Source: Bog-473 sp963745175
GTDB taxonomy: Bacteria; Actinomycetota; Acidimicrobiia; Acidimicrobiales; RAAP-2
Length of the DNA stretch: 64,000 nt
Direction of reading: 5' to 3'
Assembly: GCA_963745175.1 (NCBI GenBank)
Contig: CAVUWK010000002.1
Span: 124,001-188,000 of the forward strand
Shown: positions 9,020-17,890 of the stretch, one piece after another
Position numbering within the stretch: the first letter of the stretch is position 1
How the letters are laid out: each line of letters opens with the position of its first letter
Notes under the pieces: model-generated
The model's database searches: none
The model's input: the letters and a program-made list of their open reading frames with translations, nothing else
Told to the model about the DNA's origin: nothing
Program-made: the position numbers and the translations under genes

Positions 9020-10474
9020 ATGACCACATTTCGCTTCACCGCGCAACCCGATGCCGAGGGCGCCGCGGCCTTCCGCCGTCATATGGGGGCGCGTCGCTTC
9101 GCCTACAACCAGTGCCGCCGGGCCGTGGTGGCGGCCCTGGCGGCCAAGAGAATCGACCCGGCCACTGCGGTGCCCTGGAGTGGATACTCGCTGATCAACT
9201 GGTTCAACGCTTGGAAGAAGACGGAGGCGGCGGGCCGGCGCTTCGCGGTCGATGCCCAGGGGTGCGCCGAACTGGTCGACGTCGGGCTCTCGTGGCGCGG
9301 AGAAGTCTGCGCCCAGGTCTTCGAGGAGGCGGCCGTTGACCTCGGCCGGGCTCTCGCCGCCTTCTCGGCCTCCAAGAAAGGCGAGCGTAAGGGTGCCCGG
9401 GTCGGCTTCCCCCGAGTCAAGAAGAAGGCCCGTGCGCCCGGGACCTTCCGCCTGCGCAACAGGGTCTCGGCCTCCGGCACCCCCTCCATCCGCCTCGGCG
9501 AGGCCGGAGCGCGTTCGCTCACCTTGCCCTTCATCGGCATCGTGGCGGTGCGAGAGAATACGCGGGCTCTGCGGCGTCTGTTGCGTCCCGACGCCTCCGG
9601 GTCGCCCCGGGCCCGGATCTGTGCGGCCAGCGTCCGAGAGCACCGGGGGCGCTTCGTGATCACCATCGGCGTCGAAGCCCCCGATTTGCACCCCGAGCGC
9701 CGCCACGGGGAGAGGCGCAGTCCCGACGGCTTCGTCGGCATCGACCGGGGGCTGCGCTCCTACGTCGTCTCGGCCACTGCACACGGGACAGAGGTGGCCA
9801 AGGTGAGCGCTCCGCGGCCCCTGGAGCGCTCGGTCGGGTCGCTGCGCCGCGCTTCGAGGACGCTCTCTCGCCGCCAACTCGGCTCGCAAAATAGGAAGAA
9901 GGCCCGTGTACGACTCCAGCTGATCCACGCCCAGGTGGCCGACCAACGCCGCGACTTTTGCCACCGGCTCTCGAGTGCGCTCGTCAAGACCCACGACGCG
10001 CTGTGCCTCGAGGACCTGGCCGTGGCCAACCTGGTCCGCAACAAGCATCTGGCCCGCCAAATAGCCGACGCCTCGTGGGGTCGCTTCTCGGAGATGGTCT
10101 CCTACAAGGCCGACTGGTACGGCAGCGAGCTCTGCGTGGCACCCAGGTTCTTTCCCTCGACGAAGACCTGCTCGGCTTGTGGGTGGCTCTGGAGCGACAT
10201 GTCTCTCAAGGACCGGACCTTCATCTGTGCCACCTGCGCTTTGGTCATCGATCGGGACCTCAATGCGGCCATCAACCTCGCCGCCTGGGCGAACGCCGAG
10301 CGTGTCTCGGCATCTCAGGCCCCGGACCCCCAAGCAGGGGGCCGGGTCGACAATGCCTGTGGAGAGAGCGGCGCTGGCCACCAGATCCCTGGTGGTGAAA
10401 CTGCTCTCGCAACGGCCTGCGTCAGCGTGGGCAAAGAAGCAGGAACCGACTCGGTGCTGGCGTCGCCACTCTGA
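9020..10474 (+). CDS. tnpB: TnpB-type RNA-guided nuclease / IS605-IS607 OrfB transposon protein
   Basis: A 484-residue TnpB. The RuvC triad is visible: Asp242 in GIDRGLRSYVV, Glu331 in CLEDLAV and Asp411 in VIDRDLNAAINLA. The zinc-ribbon cysteines CSAC (384, 387) and CATC (403, 406) lie between the second and third motifs. The N-terminal RFTAQPDAEGAAAFRRHMG and YNQCRRAV are the usual start of the family, so I take the ATG at 9020. The frame is open back to 8759, but that stretch reads like non-coding left-end DNA. No TnpA or serine recombinase accompanies it, so it is a lone, non-autonomous element. The 287 bases upstream (8733-9019) hold no convincing gene, only short direct repeats of GCGTCCGTTG. 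Confidence 0.9.
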   Translation: MTTFRFTAQPDAEGAAAFRRHMGARRFAYNQCRRAVVAALAAKRIDPATAVPWSGYSLINWFNAWKKTEAAGRRFAVDAQGCAELVDVGLSWRGEVCAQVFEEAAVDLGRALAAFSASKKGERKGARVGFPRVKKKARAPGTFRLRNRVSASGTPSIRLGEAGARSLTLPFIGIVAVRENTRALRRLLRPDASGSPRARICAASVREHRGRFVITIGVEAPDLHPERRHGERRSPDGFVGIDRGLRSYVVSATAHGTEVAKVSAPRPLERSVGSLRRASRTLSRRQLGSQNRKKARVRLQLIHAQVADQRRDFCHRLSSALVKTHDALCLEDLAVANLVRNKHLARQIADASWGRFSEMVSYKADWYGSELCVAPRFFPSTKTCSACGWLWSDMSLKDRTFICATCALVIDRDLNAAINLAAWANAERVSASQAPDPQAGGRVDNACGESGAGHQIPGGETALATACVSVGKEAGTDSVLASPL

Positions 10475-10500
10475 GCCGGACGCCCGAGAAGGGCGGTGCG
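10330..10500 (+). ncRNA. candidate omega RNA (reRNA) at the tnpB right end
   Basis: TnpB families encode their guide RNA across the 3' end of tnpB and the element's right end. Here the last 145 bases of tnpB plus the short tail carry a GC-rich region ending in a clean hairpin, CGCCC-GAGAA-GGGCG (10481-10495). The next host gene ends at 10523, which confines the right boundary to roughly 10496-10522. The exact ends and the guide are not determinable by eye. Confidence 0.25.
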
Positions 10501-10522
10501 CAGATTCTTGTCCGCGTACGCT

Positions 10523-12070
10523 TTAGAGAGGCACCTCAATGAGGGTGGGTCCCGCCTCGGCGAAGCCGGCCTCGAGCGCCGTCACCAAGTCCTCGGCGTT
10601 GTCGACCCGCCGTGCCGGCACACCCATGCCGCGGGCGAGGTCGCAGAAGTTGAGCACAGGATCCGTGAGGTCGAGCAGCCGGCGGGCGAGCGGTCCGCCG
10701 GCGTCAGCGCCCACCCGGTGCAGCTCCATGTTGAGAATGGCGTAACTCCGATTGGACAGCACGAGGGTTGTCACGTTCAGCGCCTCGCGGGCCTGGGTCC
10801 ACAACGCCTGGAGCGTGTACATGGCGCTGCCGTCCGCCTGCAGGCAGAGGACGGGTCGCTCCGGTGCCGCCACCGCCGCCCCCGTGGCCATCGGCAGGCC
10901 GATGCCGATGGCGCCCCCGGTGAGGGTCAGCCAGTCGTGGCGGGGTGCTCCGGCGGTCGCGGCCGGCACGAAGAGGCCCGACGTGTTGCCCTCGTCGACG
11001 ACGACGGTGCCCTCGGGCAGGGTCGCGCCCACCGCGGCAGCGAGCGTTTCGGTCGTGAGGGGACCAGCGGGACGGTCGGGCCGACTCGAGGGTGCAGGCA
11101 CGCCCGCGTCTCCCGGCGCCCCCACCGCTTCGGCCAGGGCCTCCATCGCAGCAGCGGCGTCCTCGCCCGGACGGGCCAGCGTGTGCACGGTGCAGCCGGC
11201 GGGGACGAGGTCGCTCGCCTTGTCGGGGTAGGCGAAGAAGGAGACCGGCGACTTGGCATCGACAAGGACGAGGTGCCGGATGCCGTCGAGCTGAGCCTGG
11301 GCCATTTCGGCCAGGTAAGCCAGCCGGTCAACTGCCGGGATGCCCGCCCCGCGCTCGAGGTTGGCAGGGAAGGTCTCGCTGAGGAGCGCGGCGCCCGTCG
11401 TCGAGGCGACCCGGCTCGCTGCGTGCAAGCCCTCGGCCCGCAGCGCGCTGCCGCCGAGGAGCAGCGCTGCGCGCTCGCCGCTTCGCAGCGCCTTGGCCAC
11501 CTCGGCGATCGTGTCTGCCGGCACCACGGTCGCCCGGCCGCGCGGCCGGGGCGGGCAGGGGCCGGTGCTCGATTCCGACCACGACGCGTCGGCGGGGAGG
11601 ACCAGCGTGGCCACGCACCCGGGCGGTCCCAGTGCAGCTGCCACCGCGTCGGCCGCGTCGGCGGCGACGTCGTCGGCCCGTGCCGTCGAGCGGTACCAGC
11701 CCGAGACGGGTCCGGCGATGGACGCGATGTCCGACTGCAGCGGCGCGTCGTAGCGGGCGTGATAGGTCGCGTGGTCGCCCACGATGTTCACGAGTGGCGT
11801 GCGGGCCCGCCGCGCGTTGTGCAGGTTGGCCAACCCGTTGCCGAGGCCGGGCCCGAGATGCAGCAGCGTCGCGGCGGGCCGGCCCGCGACACGTCCGTAG
11901 CCGTCGGCGGCCCCGGTGGCCACGCCCTCGAAGAGGCAGAGCACGCCCCGCATGGCCGGCACGTCGTCCAGCGCGGCGACGAAGTGCATCTCGGAGGTCC
12001 CCGGGTTGGCAAAGCAGACGTCGACGCCGGCATCGACCAGCGTCGAGAGGAGAGCCCGGGCGCCGTTCAC
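10523..12070 (-). CDS. ThDP-dependent 2-oxoacid decarboxylase/lyase (acetolactate synthase/benzoylformate decarboxylase family)
   Basis: A 515-residue ThDP enzyme. The N-terminal pyrimidine-binding domain has FANPGTSEMHFVAALDD and CLFEGVATGAADGYGR with the catalytic Glu. A central Rossmann-like domain follows, then the PP domain with GGAIGIGLPMATGAAVA and the metal/ThDP motif LQADGSAMYTLQALWTQ...SNRSYAILNME. The HLGPGLGN region resembles benzoylformate decarboxylase more than true acetolactate synthase, and no small subunit is present. The GTG overlaps the stop of the upstream FAD oxidase by four bases (GTGA), so the two are translationally coupled. It probably decarboxylates the 2-oxoacid made by that oxidase. 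The substrate is unknown. Confidence 0.85.
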   Translation of the reverse strand: MNGARALLSTLVDAGVDVCFANPGTSEMHFVAALDDVPAMRGVLCLFEGVATGAADGYGRVAGRPAATLLHLGPGLGNGLANLHNARRARTPLVNIVGDHATYHARYDAPLQSDIASIAGPVSGWYRSTARADDVAADAADAVAAALGPPGCVATLVLPADASWSESSTGPCPPRPRGRATVVPADTIAEVAKALRSGERAALLLGGSALRAEGLHAASRVASTTGAALLSETFPANLERGAGIPAVDRLAYLAEMAQAQLDGIRHLVLVDAKSPVSFFAYPDKASDLVPAGCTVHTLARPGEDAAAAMEALAEAVGAPGDAGVPAPSSRPDRPAGPLTTETLAAAVGATLPEGTVVVDEGNTSGLFVPAATAGAPRHDWLTLTGGAIGIGLPMATGAAVAAPERPVLCLQADGSAMYTLQALWTQAREALNVTTLVLSNRSYAILNMELHRVGADAGGPLARRLLDLTDPVLNFCDLARGMGVPARRVDNAEDLVTALEAGFAEAGPTLIEVPL

Positions 12071-13464
12071 GAGTGAGCCCCGGTCCGCGCCACGCCGAGC
12101 ACCCGGTCCGGCCCGAGGATCCCACCGGGGTCGAAGGCCCGTTTGATGGCGCGCATGAGCTCGAGCGACACGGGATCCTGCATCTCGAGGAAGTAGGGCA
12201 GCTTCGCCGTGCCGATGCCGTGCTCGCCCGAGATGGCACCCCCGACCTCGAGCGCCAGCTCGAAGCTGGCGTGCATGAGGGCATGCCGCCGTTCGTCGTC
12301 GCGCTGGAAGACCGTGATGTGGACGTTGCCGTCGCCGATGTGACCGCATCCGGTGACGAGGGCGCCGTGCTCCTGCGCGAGCACGGCCACCCGGGCCAGG
12401 TAGTCGGGGATGGTGGCCCGTGGGATCACCGCGTCGATGAGGTCGTCACAGCCGGCCGCCTTGCCGACGAAGAACGCCCGCTCCCGGGCCGCGATCAGTT
12501 GCGCGCCCGACGTCGGCGGGAGCACGTATACGTCGAGCGACCCCCGCTGCTCCAAGAGTGTGGCCAGGCGCTCGACGTCCTGCTCGACGCGGTCGGCATC
12601 CATGCCCTCCAGGACGACCACGAGGTAGGCGAGGGTGCGCGCCTTGATCTCCTCTGGGACGCCGAGGTCGAGGCCGGCCGCCCGGGTGATGCCTGCCATG
12701 ACCAGCACGTCGATGTACTCGAGGATGGACGGGTCGATGCCGCTCTGCACGATGTGCGGCACGGCCTCGGCCACTTCCGACAGGGTCGCGAAGGGTGCCA
12801 GGACCGTGGAGGAAACGGTGAACCGGGGCTGCACCTTGACCGTCACCTCCGTGGTGATCGCGAGCGTCCCTTCGGAGCCGATGAGCAGCTGGGTGAGGTC
12901 ATAGCCGCTCGAGCTCTTGACGAACTTCCCGCCCGTCCGGAGCACGGTGCCGTCGGCCAGCACGACCTCGAGCCCGAGCACGTGGTGGCGGGTGACCCCG
13001 TAGCGAACGGCGCGCATGCCGCCGGCGTTGGTGGCCACGTTGCCTCCGAGCGAACCGCTCTGCTCTCCCGGCGACACCGGATAGATGAGACCGAGCGGAG
13101 AGAGCTCGCCGTTGAGTTGCTCCAACGTCACGCCCGGCTGCACCACGGCCACCTGGTTCTCGGTGTCGATCTCGCGGATCCTCTTCATGCGGTCGAAGGC
13201 CAGCAGGATGCCGTCCGCGACGGGGACGGCCGCGCCCGAGAGTCCGGTGCCGCTGCCGCGGGCCACCACGGGTACGCCGTGCTCGCTCGCCAGCTTCAGG
13301 ACTTGGGACACCTCGTCCGTCGAGCTCGGCATGACGAGGGCCAGCGGGACCACCGGCACCGTCGTGAGCGCCTCGTCATGGGTGTAGTCGGCGTGGATGG
13401 ACTCGCCCGCGAGCACATGGTTCTCGCCGACGGCCTTGCGCAGCTGTTCCAACAGTTCCGACAT
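12067..13464 (-). CDS. FAD-linked 2-hydroxyacid oxidase/dehydrogenase (GlcD family)
   Basis: A 465-residue VAO-type flavoprotein. The FAD-binding part shows VVARGSGTGLSGAAVPVADG, SPGEQSGSLGGNVATNAGG and VLADGTVLRTGGKFVKSSSG. The C-terminal cap has the metal/His motif CGHIGDGNVHITVF and SGEHGIGTAKLPYFLEM. It oxidises a D-2-hydroxyacid (glycolate, lactate or a larger acid) to the 2-oxoacid. I prefer the ATG at 13464, which has AGGGG about nine bases upstream, to the GTG at 13476. It is first gene of a two-gene operon with the ThDP lyase. Confidence 0.9.
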   Translation of the reverse strand: MSELLEQLRKAVGENHVLAGESIHADYTHDEALTTVPVVPLALVMPSSTDEVSQVLKLASEHGVPVVARGSGTGLSGAAVPVADGILLAFDRMKRIREIDTENQVAVVQPGVTLEQLNGELSPLGLIYPVSPGEQSGSLGGNVATNAGGMRAVRYGVTRHHVLGLEVVLADGTVLRTGGKFVKSSSGYDLTQLLIGSEGTLAITTEVTVKVQPRFTVSSTVLAPFATLSEVAEAVPHIVQSGIDPSILEYIDVLVMAGITRAAGLDLGVPEEIKARTLAYLVVVLEGMDADRVEQDVERLATLLEQRGSLDVYVLPPTSGAQLIAARERAFFVGKAAGCDDLIDAVIPRATIPDYLARVAVLAQEHGALVTGCGHIGDGNVHITVFQRDDERRHALMHASFELALEVGGAISGEHGIGTAKLPYFLEMQDPVSLELMRAIKRAFDPGGILGPDRVLGVARTGAHS

Positions 13465-13516
13465 GCGACGCGCCACCCCTGCTTCGGACGATCGAGCGGC
13501 TCGACCTTACCGGGCC

Positions 13517-15169
13517 CTACCGGTCGTCGTCTGCTCCCTCGGCACCCTCGGCCAGGCGGCGTCGCAGCTCCGCAACGCGCCGCGAGACCTCCGTCGCCGC
13601 CGTCGGGGCGGCCTGCTTCTCCAGTTCGGCGATCGTCCGCTCAATCGGGGCCAGCCAGGGGCTGGGCCCGCGTCCGGCTCTCGTTCCCGATCCCGCCCCG
13701 CCCCCGGCTCGTTCGAACCAGCTGCACCAGAGCTCCTCCTCGGAACGGGTGAGGGCCACATAGAGGAGGCGCCGCTCCTCGTCGATGGCGGCCGGCGTCT
13801 GCGCCGAGGCGATGGGCATCAGGCCCTCCCCGAGCCCGAGGACGAGCACCGTCGGCCACTGCAGGCCCTTGGCGCGGTGGAACGTGGTGAGGACCACGCG
13901 GTCGCGGTCAGCCGGGGACTCGGGACGGTCTTGCTCGCCATCGACTGCTCCGGCGCCGCGCTTTCCGTGATCGCCGCGCAGGTCCGACGCCGGGCCGAGG
14001 TCGGCGCCGGCGATCGAACTGGGCACACGGGCCTTGTCCATGGCTTCTTGCACCTTGGCCAGCTGGGCGTTGGTCCGCGTGAGCACGGCGATGCTGGACC
14101 ACGTCCGGCCCGGCGTGCGGGCCATCTTGGCCCGGGCGGCCGCCCAGGCGGCCTCGTCGTCGTCGGTGGCGTGGGCGACGATCTGCGGCACGGGCCCGTC
14201 CACCCGGGTCGTGCGCGGCGGTACCACCTCGCCCCCGGCCCCGAACGCGCCACCCTCCCGCAGTACCGCGGTGGCCACCGCCACCACCTGGGGTGTGCAG
14301 CGATGGTTCTCGTCAAGTCGGATGACCTTGGTGCCCCGCAAGATGTCCGGCAGCCGGTCGAGCAGCGTGGGGTCGGCGCCGTTGAACCCGTAGACCGACT
14401 GGTTGGGGTCGCCGACCACGAACAGGTCGGGCTCGTCGGCCAGCATGGCGGTGAGGAGCCGGAATTGGGCGGGGTTGACGTCCTGCATCTCGTCGACGAA
14501 GAGGTGCCGGGTGCGCCAGCGGATGGAGTCGGCGAACTCGCTGTCACCGGCCAGCGCGTCGGCGCAGGCCACGATCAGGTCGTCGAAGTCGAGGAGACGC
14601 CGCCGGCTGCGCTCAGCCTCGTAGCGGGTGTACGCGTCGGCCACCTGATCGGCGCTGATGCCGCTGCGGCGCCGGTGTCGACGCGCCTCAGCCTCGTACT
14701 GCTCCGGCGACACCAGGCGCGCCTTGGCCCAGCCGATCTCGCCGTCGAGGGCGCGGGTCCGACGGGCGTCGCCCGTCGTCACGTCGGCCAGCAGGCGGCG
14801 GCGGTCGGGCAGCAACGTGGGAAGGGGCCGGCCCCGCAACTCTCTGTGCTCGCGCAGGAGGCCGAGCGCGGTGCGGTGGAACGTGCCCGCCTTCACACCG
14901 GAGACACCGAGCGAGTACAGGCGGGTGCGCAACTCCTCAGCGGCCTTGCGGCTGAACGTTGTGACCAGGGTGCGATCGGGCTCGATCGACCCGTCGCGCA
15001 CCCGCCGGGCCACTCTGAGCGTCAACACCCTCGTCTTGCCGGCGCCGGCTCCGGCGACGACGCAGAGCAACGACTCCTCCGATTCGATCGCCTCGCGCTG
15101 GGTCAGCGTGAGGCGGTTGGCGCCCGGGAGGGTGTCCCAGGTGTCGCTCTCCAAGCCCTCGAACGTCAT
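13517..15169 (-). CDS. UvrD/Rep-type superfamily 1 helicase
   Basis: A 550-residue SF1A ATPase. Motifs in order: Q-motif LTLTQREAIES, Walker A VVAGAGAGKTRVLTLR, TFSRKAAEELRTRL, Walker B HLFVDEMQDVNPAQFRLL, GDPNQSVYGFNGADP, LDENHRC, VLTTFHRAKGLQWPTVLV, and EERRLLYVALTRSEE. It is shorter than PcrA/UvrD (about 700 residues) and has no nuclease domain. A role in repair or replication restart is likely. An in-frame GTG at 15175, seven bases after a TACCGT -10-like element, could be a leaderless start. The 272 bases upstream to the ddl stop hold no gene. Confidence 0.9.
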   Translation of the reverse strand: MTFEGLESDTWDTLPGANRLTLTQREAIESEESLLCVVAGAGAGKTRVLTLRVARRVRDGSIEPDRTLVTTFSRKAAEELRTRLYSLGVSGVKAGTFHRTALGLLREHRELRGRPLPTLLPDRRRLLADVTTGDARRTRALDGEIGWAKARLVSPEQYEAEARRHRRRSGISADQVADAYTRYEAERSRRRLLDFDDLIVACADALAGDSEFADSIRWRTRHLFVDEMQDVNPAQFRLLTAMLADEPDLFVVGDPNQSVYGFNGADPTLLDRLPDILRGTKVIRLDENHRCTPQVVAVATAVLREGGAFGAGGEVVPPRTTRVDGPVPQIVAHATDDDEAAWAAARAKMARTPGRTWSSIAVLTRTNAQLAKVQEAMDKARVPSSIAGADLGPASDLRGDHGKRGAGAVDGEQDRPESPADRDRVVLTTFHRAKGLQWPTVLVLGLGEGLMPIASAQTPAAIDEERRLLYVALTRSEEELWCSWFERAGGGAGSGTRAGRGPSPWLAPIERTIAELEKQAAPTAATEVSRRVAELRRRLAEGAEGADDDR

Positions 15170-15441
15170 GACCACACTCCGCACGGTACAGATGGGGTGC
15201 GCGCAGCACCCGCCGGACCTGCGCCTATCGTGGCCGAACGGGGTCCTCGATGCACCATCGGGAGGCGCGGGCCCTGGCCGGGCGTGATCGCGAGAGCGAT
15301 GTCCTGGTGCTCGACGCCCGTGCCAGAGCCGGTGCACAGCCCTTCACCGCGTCAAGATGCCGGGGTTCACCGTCGACCGGTCAGCCAGTGGGTCGGACCC
15401 GCACAGGTCCAGAGGGTTTGCCCGCCATCCGAACGGCCCCG

Positions 15442-16515
15442 CTACAGCACCCGGTGCGTGCGGAGCGAATGCCGCCGGACGTGGCGAGCCCGCGCCAACG
15501 TCACCAGCTCTTCGACGACCGCACCGAAAGGCAGACCGTCGGCCTCCCACAGCATGGGGAACATGGAGATCGGGGTGAACCCGGGCATGGTGTTGACTTC
15601 GTTGACCACGATCTGGTCGTCCTTCCGGAGGAAGACGTCAATGCGAGCCAGACCTTCCACCCGCAGGGCCCGGTAGGCCGCCAGCGCCACCCGTTGCGCG
15701 TCCTCGAGTTGGGCGTCCTTCAGATCGGTTGGTGCAACGGTCTCCGCGAGCCCCAGCTCGTACTTGTCCTCGTAGTCATAGAACTCCCGGCTGGCGATGA
15801 TCTCGCCGGCGCGCGACACCCGCACGTCCTCGTTGCCCATGAGCGCGAGCTCGAGCTCGCGACCTTCGACGAACTCCTCGAGGATCACGTGGTCGTCGAA
15901 CTCGAAGGCCGACCGCACGGCGTCACCGAGCGCGGCGGCATCGGAGGCCTTGGCGACGCCGATGGAGGAACCGAGGTTTGCGGGCTTCACGAAGACGGGG
16001 AGGCCGAGCGACACCAGCGCTTCCTCCATCGCATCGGTGGACCAGGACGATCGAGAGACCAGCCTCCACGCCGCCACCGGCAGCCCGTGGTCGCGGAGCA
16101 CCGACTTGGCGATGCCCTTGTCCATGCAGATGGCGGACGAGAGCACCCCGGCGCCGACGTAGGGCACGTTGAGGGTCTCGAGATGACCCTGGAGGACGCC
16201 GTCCTCGCCGAAGGGCCCGTGCAGTGCGGGGAACACGACGGCACCCGGCGGCAGGCCGACGTCGAGATGGGCCAGCGTGGCGCGGGGATCCCGGTCCAAC
16301 AGGTCGTCCGGTGAGGGGAGTGCCTCGATCTCCTCGACCTCATAGAGAACCCGATCGGCGTCCACCCATTGCTTGTCATGGGTGAGGCCGATGACCCTCA
16401 CGATGAACCCGCCTTGCAGCGCGCTGGCCACGATGCGACGCGCCGAGATGCACGACACCTCGTGCTCAGCTGATGGACCCCCATAGACGACCGCCAGCAC
16501 TCCGGGATCAGGCAT
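15442..16515 (-). CDS. ddl: D-alanine--D-alanine ligase
   Basis: A 357-residue ATP-grasp ligase joining two D-Ala for peptidoglycan precursor synthesis. It has VYGGPSAEHEVSCISA at the N-terminus, FPALHGPFGEDGVLQG, KPANLGSSIGVAKA, EEFVEGRELELALMG and the metal-binding VNEVNTMPGFTPISMFP. The YxLG-type segment is long, as in DdlA/VanA-like actinobacterial enzymes. It is divergent from murF with only 36 bases between starts, so the two steps of the same pathway share a control region. Confidence 0.95.
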   Translation of the reverse strand: MPDPGVLAVVYGGPSAEHEVSCISARRIVASALQGGFIVRVIGLTHDKQWVDADRVLYEVEEIEALPSPDDLLDRDPRATLAHLDVGLPPGAVVFPALHGPFGEDGVLQGHLETLNVPYVGAGVLSSAICMDKGIAKSVLRDHGLPVAAWRLVSRSSWSTDAMEEALVSLGLPVFVKPANLGSSIGVAKASDAAALGDAVRSAFEFDDHVILEEFVEGRELELALMGNEDVRVSRAGEIIASREFYDYEDKYELGLAETVAPTDLKDAQLEDAQRVALAAYRALRVEGLARIDVFLRKDDQIVVNEVNTMPGFTPISMFPMLWEADGLPFGAVVEELVTLARARHVRRHSLRTHRVL

Positions 16516-16525
16516 CGACCGAGGC

Positions 16526-16533
16526 TATACAAT
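16526..16533 (+). promoter_or_regulatory. putative -10 element in the ddl/murF divergent region
   Basis: TATACAAT lies 18 bases before the murF GTG inside the 36-base ddl/murF gap. It contains TACAAT, a TANNNT match. The promoters of both genes must overlap here. Confidence 0.35.
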
Positions 16534-16551
16534 CGACCGCGAGGGCGATGC

Positions 16552-17890
16552 GTGCGATTCTCCACTTCTGAACTCGCCGCCCGCCTCGGTGGGATCCACG
16601 TCGGCCCCCCCGTCGGCATTGATGGAGCGACCATCGACACCCGCACGGCGTCGGCGGGCCAGCTCTACGTTCCGATCGTCGCCGAGCGCGACGGGCACGA
16701 GTTCATCCCGGCTGCCCTCGAACGAGGAGCCCCTGCCTACCTCACCGCAAGGGAGCCCATCGGCGCGACCCGTGATCGTCGTGGCGGACACGGCCGTCGC
16801 ACTCATGCAGCTGGGTCTGGTCGCACGCCAGCGCATGAAGGGCCGCGTGATCGGCATCACGGGCTCGGTGGGCAAGACGACGACCAAAGACCTGCTGCGG
16901 CAGTGCCTCGCCTCGACCTTCGCGGTGGCGGCGAGCGAGCGGTCGTTCAACAACGAGCTGGGACTCCCGCTCACGCTCCTGAATGCACCCGTCGATGCCC
17001 AGTGGGTAGTCCTGGAGATGGGCGCCCGCGGCGTGGGCCACGTGGCGCGCCTGGCCGAGATCGGCCTTCCGGACGTCGGCATCGTCACGAGCGTCGCCAT
17101 GGCCCACGTGGAGTACTTCGGTGATCTCGAAGGTGTAGCCCGGGCCAAGAGCGAGCTGGTGACGGCACTCCCTCCCTCCGGCGTCGCGGTCCTGAATTTC
17201 GACGATCCCCGGGTGGCGGGCATGGCCTCGGTCAGCCCGTGCCCGGTGCTCGGGTATGCGATGGAGGGGAACGCCGAAGTGCGGGCGGAGCGCGTCGAAC
17301 TCGACCCCGAGTTGCGGCCGCGGTTCCGGTTGACGACGCCGTGGGGCGCCGCCGACGTCCAGCTCGGGCTGCACGGGATCCAGCAGGTTCCGAACGCACT
17401 GGCGGCCGCCGCCACGGCGCTGTGGTGTGGCGCTCCTCTCGGCGATGTGATCGGAGGTCTGGCGGCCGCCACGGGGTCGCCGTTGCGCATGGAGGTGCAT
17501 CGGGTCCCCGACGGGCCCGTCGTGGTGGTGGACTGCTACAACGCCAACCCGGCCTCGACCGAGGCGGCGCTGCGTTCGATCGCCACGTTGCCCGCGGCCC
17601 GGCGGCTTGCCCTTCTCGGGCTCATGGCCGAGCTGGGGCCCGAGACCGAGGCCGAGCATCGCAAGGTGGCGCGGCTGGCCGAAGAGCTCGGTATCGAGGT
17701 CGTCGGATTCCAGACGGGCCTCTACGGCCCCGCCGAGGTGACCAGTGCCGACGAAGCCGTCGCCCTCCTGCGGACGCTGGGCCCGGGCGACGTGGCCCTG
17801 GTGAAGGGCAGCCGGGTGGCGCGCCTCGAAGAGGTGGTCCGGCGCTACGGGGCGACGACCGGGGTTCAGTCTCTGGCCGCGGGCGCGTAA
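16552..17890 (+). CDS. murF: UDP-N-acetylmuramoyl-tripeptide--D-alanyl-D-alanine ligase, apparent frameshift
   Basis: MurF adds the D-Ala-D-Ala dipeptide to the UDP-MurNAc-tripeptide. The N-terminal domain (MRFSTSELAARLGGIHVG to GAPAYLTAREP) is in one frame. From VIVVADTAVALMQLG onward the protein continues in the next frame, with the P-loop GITGSVGKTTTKDLL, SFNNELGLPLTLL, EMGARGVGHV, NFDDPRV and DCYNANPAS. The switch falls at about 16750-16770 and corresponds to one extra base, possibly in the GGG at 16751-16753. The total length of 1339 bases is one more than a multiple of three. Since murF is essential and both halves are well conserved, I read this as a sequence error. The start is the GTG at 16552. 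Confidence 0.88.

Noticed and set aside
11632..15676. Long plus-strand open frames (706 and 759 codons) over the ThDP lyase, FAD oxidase and helicase
   Set aside because: Antisense shadows; the minus-strand genes show clear enzyme motifs in order.
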